From contig JAHRFU010000124.1 of assembly GCA_019084485.1 (NCBI GenBank), positions 92,706-129,130 on the forward strand: 36,425 nucleotides of DNA, in the 5' to 3' direction. Positions within the stretch are counted from its first letter, which is position 1. Every line of letters begins with the position of its first letter. The notes under the pieces are model-generated. The model was not told where the DNA came from. It did not search any database and saw only the letters and a program-made list of their open reading frames with translations. Positions 32,807 through 36,425 of the stretch are shown piece by piece. This stretch comes from Desulforudis sp. (lineage in GTDB: Bacteria > Bacillota > Desulfotomaculia > Desulfotomaculales > Desulforudaceae). A program made the translations under genes and the position numbers.

Positions 32807-32905
32807 ATGGATTTAGGCGCATTGGCCATGTTTATGATCGCCGCCGCCGGAGCAGGCGTACTGTATCTCATCTTACGGACTCTGAGGCGACTAAACATTC
32901 CTTAA
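32807..32905 (+). CDS. Small single-pass membrane protein (32 residues), tentative
   Basis: Too short for the ORF track. It reads MDLGALAMFMIAAAGAGVLY, then LILRTLRRLNIP: a clean hydrophobic helix followed by a basic tail, as in small membrane proteins. GAGGT abuts the ATG and AAGGA lies 12 bases upstream, so the ribosome binding site is uncertain. It lies 104 bases after the anchored protein gene and ahead of a terminator. Confidence 0.4.
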   Translation: MDLGALAMFMIAAAGAGVLYLILRTLRRLNIP

Positions 32906-32920
32906 GGAATCTGGAGGAAA

Positions 32921-33073
32921 ATGGAACAGGGGAGGAAATCCATCCGAGGTATTATACCCGCAAGGGAAAGGGGATCCTCCCCTGTTTTTTTCGCCACCCC
33001 GCAGGCTGACGGCACCCTTTACGTGGACCTCAAAAAGGACAGCCTGGACTATGTACAACGGATCGAGGACTAA
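32921..33073 (+). CDS. Possible 50-residue ORF overlapping a terminator
   Basis: ATG with GGAGGAAA directly upstream opens a 50-codon frame (MEQGRKSIRGIIPARERGSS, later LYVDLKKDSLDYVQRIED) not in the track. It overlaps the pheA stop by four bases. Against it: its first third is also the stem, loop and T-run of a hairpin terminator. It may be a decayed or leader-type gene. Confidence 0.28.
   Translation: MEQGRKSIRGIIPARERGSSPVFFATPQADGTLYVDLKKDSLDYVQRIED
32925..32991 (+). terminator. Large hairpin with seven-T run
   Basis: AACAGGGGAGGA and TCCTCCCCTGTT are perfectly complementary (12 bp) over a 38-base loop, followed by TTTTT. A shorter alternative, AGGGGA-TCC-TCCCCT, lies directly before GTTTTTTT. 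The two are exclusive, which also permits an attenuation role. Confidence 0.6.
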
Positions 33074-34200
33074 GTATCGGCCTGCTGATTCACCTGCAGC
33101 CGCACGTAGTAGGGCAGCAGGATCGCGTATACCTGCATGACCAGTTGCGGATCCAGGTCTCTGCGTTCCGCCAGCCGCTTCAGACGCTCCATGATCTCCG
33201 CCTCCCGCTTCGGATCCCGCACCGCGGCCCCGGCCTTGAGTGCCCCAATCTGCCGCACCAGAGCCGCCCTTTTGGCCATCAGTTCCACCAACAAATCGTC
33301 CAGTAGGTCGATATCCCGGCGCACGTCGCTGATACCCGCGACCCGGCTACCCTCTTCCGTGTCCCCTGCTGAACCGCTGTCAGCCGGATAAGAACCGAGT
33401 ACGCGGATAAAACCGCAGTGGGCAATCAGCCCGGCTAAGGCCTCCTGCACCTCCGGTTGATCCACGCTGCCGATCAGGTCAACGAAGAAGATGTAGCGTC
33501 CCAGGCGGGTTCTGGCCGGCCGCGACTCGATCCGGCTCAGGCTGATCCCCCGGCGGGCAAACTCACCAAGCATCAGGTACAGTGACCCCGGATGGTCGCT
33601 CCCGGACAACACCAAAGAAGTCTTCTCCGGCCTCCCCGTGCGGCATCCCTTGGCTCCCAACACCAAAAACCGGGTCTCATTGCTGCGGAGATCGGCGATA
33701 TCGCGACCCAGCACCTTAAGCCCATAAATCTCCGCCGCCAGTTCCGTACCGATCGCCGCCATCCCCGGTTCAGAATCAGCCACGATCCGGGCCGCGTCCG
33801 CCGTGCTGACCACTTCTCGGAAGGCCGCCCCCCGATAGCCTTCGGCCAGGTAAGCCCGGCACTGCGCCAACGCCTGCGGGTGAGACACAACGGTGTGCAC
33901 CTCTCCCGCCTCAGTCTCCGGACGGGCCAGCAGGTGATGCCGAATCGGCAGAACCAACTCCGCGCATATCTCCAGGCCATCGCTGTGGAAAGCGAGAAGG
34001 TCGAGGGTAAGCGCCACCGACCCCTCACCGGAGTTCTCCACCGGCAGCACCCCCCGGTCCAAACGTCCGTCTTGGATCGCCTGCACCACGTCTACCAGGG
34101 ATTCCAGCGGAACCAGGCGTGCTTCATCGGCCCTCGCCAGGCGCCGCGCGGCCTGTTCCGAAAATGTGCCTTTGGGTCCCAGATACCCGATCCGCATCAT
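33070..34200 (-). CDS. pheA: Prephenate dehydratase-ACT-chorismate mutase fusion (P-protein, reversed order)
   Basis: About 376 residues. Residues 1-185 are prephenate dehydratase (RIGYLGPKGTFSEQAA; LPVENSGEGSV; NETRFLVLG with the TRF motif). Residues about 190-275 are an ACT domain (TSLVLSGSDHPGSLYLMLGEF; SRIESRPAR, the Phe-binding ESRP), for feedback inhibition. Residues about 295-376 are an AroQ-type chorismate mutase (RRDIDLLDDLLVELMAKRAALV; LKAG; RDPKREAEIMERL) with its usual Arg, Lys and Asp/Arg/Glu residues. In Escherichia coli PheA the mutase is at the N-terminus. I start at ATG 34200 (MMRIGYLG); the track's 30 extra residues come from the purine-rich spacer after aroF. Confidence 0.93.
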   Translation of the reverse strand: MMRIGYLGPKGTFSEQAARRLARADEARLVPLESLVDVVQAIQDGRLDRGVLPVENSGEGSVALTLDLLAFHSDGLEICAELVLPIRHHLLARPETEAGEVHTVVSHPQALAQCRAYLAEGYRGAAFREVVSTADAARIVADSEPGMAAIGTELAAEIYGLKVLGRDIADLRSNETRFLVLGAKGCRTGRPEKTSLVLSGSDHPGSLYLMLGEFARRGISLSRIESRPARTRLGRYIFFVDLIGSVDQPEVQEALAGLIAHCGFIRVLGSYPADSGSAGDTEEGSRVAGISDVRRDIDLLDDLLVELMAKRAALVRQIGALKAGAAVRDPKREAEIMERLKRLAERRDLDPQLVMQVYAILLPYYVRLQVNQQADT

Positions 34201-34249
34201 CTTCCATCCTCTCTCTCTCTCTCCCTCTTCCCAGTTTACCGCGTAGCGC

Positions 34250-35260
34250 CTATTCCCTTCCCATCGCGCGGGAAATGACCTCCAGCCCACTCATCAAATC
34301 AGCGAAGGCTTCCGGAGTCAGTGACTGCTTTCCGTCACACAGCGCCTCGGACGGACATGGATGCACCTCCACGATAATCCCATCCGCTCCGGCGGCCACT
34401 GCGGCCCGCGACATCGGGGCGATCAGCCGCGGATCACCGGTGGCGTGGCTGGGATCGACGATCACCGGCAGGTGGCTGAGGCTCTTAACCAATGGAACCG
34501 CGCTCAGGTCCAGCGTGTTCCGCGTCATTTGCTCAAAGGTGCGGATGCCACGTTCGCACAGAACGACGTTACCGTTTCCTTCGGACATTATGTACTCGGC
34601 GGCCATCAGCCATTCCTCAATCGTGGACGACATTCCCCGTTTCAAAAGCACCGGTTTCGTGGTCTGACCAACCGCCCGGAGCAAGTCGAAGTTCTGCATG
34701 TTCCGGGAGCCGATCTGGAGCATGTCAACGTACTGGGCGGCGATCTCTAGGCTGGAGGCGTTAATCACCTCCGTCACGGTCGCCAAACCATAGGTGCGAC
34801 CGGCTTCCGCCAGCAGGGCGACCCCTTCTTCTTCCATTCCCTGGAAACTGTAGGGCGAAGTGCGCGGTTTGAAGGCACCCCCACGCAGGATGCGCGCCCC
34901 GCTCCTCGCCACCGACTCCGCCGCCGCCATCATCTGGGGCCGGCTCTCCACCGCACAGGGACCGGCGATCACGGTCGTTCTCCCCCCGCCGAGGACCGCG
35001 TCTCCCACCTGTACAACGGTATCATCAGCCTGTACGGCACGGCTGGCCAGTTTGTATGGAACCGATACGTCTACCACCCGTTCAACGCCCGGGCACCCGT
35101 TTAGGTTCAGATCTGCGAGCGCCACGCTACCGGCAGACCGGATCACAATCGGCCCGGAAGCCCCAGAGCGATGCAGTCGAAACCCGTGGCGCTCCAGCAT
35201 GGAACTGACTTCGGCCACCTGCTTGTTGGAAGCACCTCTTGCCATCACAACGACCACCAC
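34250..35260 (-). CDS. aroF: 3-deoxy-7-phosphoheptulonate (DAHP) synthase
   Basis: First enzyme of the shikimate pathway, condensing phosphoenolpyruvate and erythrose 4-phosphate. The 336-residue protein is the type I-beta form with an N-terminal ferredoxin-like regulatory domain (about 1-70; VVVMARGASNKQVAEVSSML) and the barrel (TVIAGPCAVESRPQMMAAAE; GGAFKPRTSPYSFQGME; LQIGSRNMQNFDLLRAVG; VLLKRGMSSTIEEWLMAAEY; PVIVDPSHATGD; IIVEVHPCPSEALCDGKQSL). The start is GTG with AGGAGGGGTTT upstream. pheA follows after 49 bases. A T-box leader precedes it, so both enzymes should be induced on Phe shortage. Confidence 0.95.
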   Translation of the reverse strand: MVVVVMARGASNKQVAEVSSMLERHGFRLHRSGASGPIVIRSAGSVALADLNLNGCPGVERVVDVSVPYKLASRAVQADDTVVQVGDAVLGGGRTTVIAGPCAVESRPQMMAAAESVARSGARILRGGAFKPRTSPYSFQGMEEEGVALLAEAGRTYGLATVTEVINASSLEIAAQYVDMLQIGSRNMQNFDLLRAVGQTTKPVLLKRGMSSTIEEWLMAAEYIMSEGNGNVVLCERGIRTFEQMTRNTLDLSAVPLVKSLSHLPVIVDPSHATGDPRLIAPMSRAAVAAGADGIIVEVHPCPSEALCDGKQSLTPEAFADLMSGLEVISRAMGRE

Positions 35261-35290
35261 AAACCCCTCCTGCTGCTTGGTTTAAATATA

Positions 35291-35332
35291 GAAAAGCCCG
35301 GACTCCCCCCATACTTGGGACGAAGTCCGGGC
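35291..35332 (-). terminator. T-box terminator 2 (aroF-proximal)
   Basis: Minus strand GCCCGGACTTCGTCCC pairs with GGGAGTCCGGGC (interior bases loop out), followed by TTTTCTATATTT. The 5' strand overlaps the second T-box sequence, as needed for an antiterminator. Confidence 0.85.
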
Positions 35333-35405
35333 TCCGCGTTACCACCCAAATTGGCCCTTGTAAGGGCCCAACTCTGCCGGGTACGGGAACACCAATCCCT
35401 CCAAA

Positions 35406-35438
35406 CAAAAAACCCTTCGCCCTTAGAGGGACGAAAGG
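35406..35438 (-). terminator. T-box terminator 1 (promoter-proximal)
   Basis: Minus strand CCTTTCGTCCCT pairs with AGGGCGAAGGG, followed by TTTTTTG. It directly follows the first T-box sequence. Confidence 0.85.
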
Positions 35439-35710
35439 CATTGCTTCCGCGGTACCACCCTGATTGGCCGTATGAAACGACCCACTCGGCGAAGGGTACG
35501 GGATGATCTCCGATACCCCTCCCTGCTAACGGCGGGAGATTCCGGCACGGCCTACACAGCGCGGGGCGCTTTCAGCCAGCGACTCCGGGGAGAACTTCAA
35601 TCCGTCCGCACTTGGAAACGCTCTCAGTCGGTGGCGCTTCCTCCCTGGAAAGCCGGTCACGGTCTACTTTTCCCCTTCACAGTCTTTAACCTTTTGTAGC
35701 TATATCAGGA

Positions 35711-35740
35711 ATTGTACCAGAGGGGACAACCCGTTGTCAA
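35711..35740 (-). promoter_or_regulatory. Sigma-A-type promoter of the T-box leader
   Basis: On the minus strand TTGACA (35735-35740) and TACAAT (35711-35716) are 18 bases apart, close to consensus, just before the leader. Confidence 0.8.
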
Positions 35741-35763
35741 CAGGGTTAACCCCCCATTAATAG

Positions 35764-35958
35764 TTAGCGTGTTCTGGTGTATCTCAGGTCTCCGTCATGC
35801 CCGGTGGCGATGACCACTTCCCAACCGTCGGTGCAGCGCACCACACACTGGTCGACACTGGCGGACACGATCACTCCCCCCTCCATGATACTGGATAGCA
35901 CCTGGTCAATGAGCGAAGCTTTGAAAAGAATCTCTTTGGGGCTGATTTGTCCGGACAT
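35764..35958 (-). CDS. Small protein of unknown function (64 residues)
   Basis: A 64-residue protein (ISPKEILFKASLIDQVLSSI, then GGVIVSASVDQCVVRCTDGWEVVIATG) with an amphipathic helix followed by short beta strands. GGAGGTGGCCAC precedes the ATG, a good ribosome binding site, so I take it as real. No family is recognised. It lies on the same strand as, and just upstream of, the promoter of the aroF-pheA leader; whether the two are related is unclear. Confidence 0.65.
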   Translation of the reverse strand: MSGQISPKEILFKASLIDQVLSSIMEGGVIVSASVDQCVVRCTDGWEVVIATGHDGDLRYTRTR

Positions 35959-36018
35959 GTGGCCACCTCCAACAACCCGAAACCCTACAGGGGTATGCAG
36001 AACCTAGCTTGCGCAGAT

Positions 36019-36048
36019 TTGCATCCCTTTAACCATCTATGATATGCT
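36019..36048 (+). promoter_or_regulatory. Possible promoter of the zinc-ribbon gene
   Basis: TTGCAT and TATGCT are 18 bases apart. Downstream, CGCAAATAA (36052-36060) and TTATTTGCG (36084-36092) form a perfect 9-bp inverted repeat in the leader, either a hairpin or an operator. Confidence 0.4.
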
Positions 36049-36126
36049 GAGCGCAAATAAGATGATCGTTCCTTTGCATACTTTTATTTGCGGTTCGCTG
36101 GAACGGCATGGAGGGAGGAAAAGGGT

Positions 36127-36414
36127 TTGAGTAACCGAAAGATTAAGGAACCGTGTCCCCACTGCAAAACCGGCCGGGTGATCAAGGTCGGCCAGTTCGA
36201 CAAGTTTATGTACTGGGGTTTCGGCGGCACAATAGTGATGGCCCTCGGCGGATTCCTCGTAATGCCTGGATTCTACACGATTATGCCCCTGTGGTGGTTC
36301 CTGTGCCTGTTTGTATACCTGTCCCGGCCGCTTTACACCTGTGATGAATGTAACACCACCTGGGATCCGCGCAAGGAAGACGGTCCCAAGCCGGTCGCCA
36401 CTGAGACGAAATAG
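36127..36414 (+). CDS. Membrane protein with split zinc ribbon
   Basis: A 95-residue protein: an N-terminal CPHCKTG pair (about residues 10-16), two hydrophobic segments (YWGFGGTIVMALGGFLVMPGFY and MPLWWFLCLFVYL), then CDECNTTWD. The two CxxC pairs would form one zinc ribbon, with the hairpin of membrane helices inserted between them. Function unknown. The start is TTG 36127 (MSNRKIKEPCPHC), eight bases after GGAGGGAGG; the track's ATG 36088 lies before that site. It ends near the window edge. Confidence 0.75.
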   Translation: MSNRKIKEPCPHCKTGRVIKVGQFDKFMYWGFGGTIVMALGGFLVMPGFYTIMPLWWFLCLFVYLSRPLYTCDECNTTWDPRKEDGPKPVATETK

Positions 36415-36425
36415 CGACTAACTAA

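Larger units (their letters stand above)
35291..35704 (-). promoter_or_regulatory. T-box leader (Phe) with two antiterminator/terminator modules
   Basis: The minus strand carries two T-box sequences: GGTGGTACCGCGG (35447-35459) and GGTGGTAACGCGG (35334-35346). Upstream of the first lies one complete stem I region, with an AGTAGACC segment, AGAG-type bulge and specifier region TGAAGTTCTCC; reading TTC (35592-35594) as specifier gives Phe, matching aroF-pheA. Only about 60 bases, with one hairpin (TTGGGCCCTT/AAGGGCCAA), separate terminator 1 from T-box 2, so the second module has no stem I of its own. Uncharged tRNA-Phe would have to overcome both terminators. Confidence 0.9.

Noticed and set aside
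35291-35704. Two full tandem T-box riboswitches
   Set aside because: The distance between terminator 1 and the second T-box is too short for a second stem I and specifier loop, so I describe a partial duplication.

Overview
The window looks like a piece of chromosome from a Gram-positive, anaerobic, sulfate-reducing bacterium of the Desulfotomaculum/Pelotomaculum/Desulforudis type. The species is inferred, not proven. The main reasons are an aprBA-qmoAB-hdrCB block, in which HdrC and HdrB stand where Gram-negative sulfate reducers carry QmoC; T-box control of aromatic amino acid genes; a YlbF-family gene; clean AGGAGG ribosome binding sites; and frequent GTG and TTG starts.

Layout. 1-1.8 kb: a truncated D-Ala-D-Ala carboxypeptidase and an HtrA protease, both on minus. 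2.2-3.7 kb: an IS1634-like transposase gene whose first catalytic acid appears lost. 3.8-11.4 kb (minus): the dissimilatory APS reductase block aprB-aprA-qmoA-qmoB-hdrC-hdrB, punctuated by hairpins. AprBA would reduce APS to sulfite and AMP; QmoAB with HdrCB would link it to the electron donor. No sat gene is present. 12.3-15.0 kb: a ylbF-like gene, then a second, divergent AprA/AprB-like pair in the order A-B, each gene behind a run of nine G at its ribosome binding site.

15.3-24.2 kb (minus): one long tungsten/molybdenum run, tupA-tupB-tupC, moeA, a moeA fused to a periplasmic-binding-like domain, moaC, a MOSC gene, mogA and lgt. Its leader holds two copies of a covarying RNA element separated by a strong terminator, read here as a tandem Moco/Tuco riboswitch. 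Two copies of another long palindromic element flank the moeA fusion gene.

24.3-27.2 kb (plus): a Spy/CpxP-like exported protein and an OmpR-type two-component system. 27.4-31.9 kb: ArsR regulator, UPF0316 membrane protein, VanX-type dipeptidase, a small soluble histidine kinase and cysteine synthase. 32.0-33.1 kb: an anchored protein of unknown function and two tiny ORFs tangled with a terminator. 33.1-35.7 kb (minus): aroF-pheA, with PheA in the order dehydratase-ACT-chorismate mutase, behind a T-box leader that has one specifier region (TTC, Phe) and two successive antiterminator/terminator modules. The end carries two small genes of unknown function.

A family of short imperfect palindromes built from TGACTCC/TGAATCC-like units occurs four times between genes. 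I saw no tRNA, rRNA or CRISPR array.
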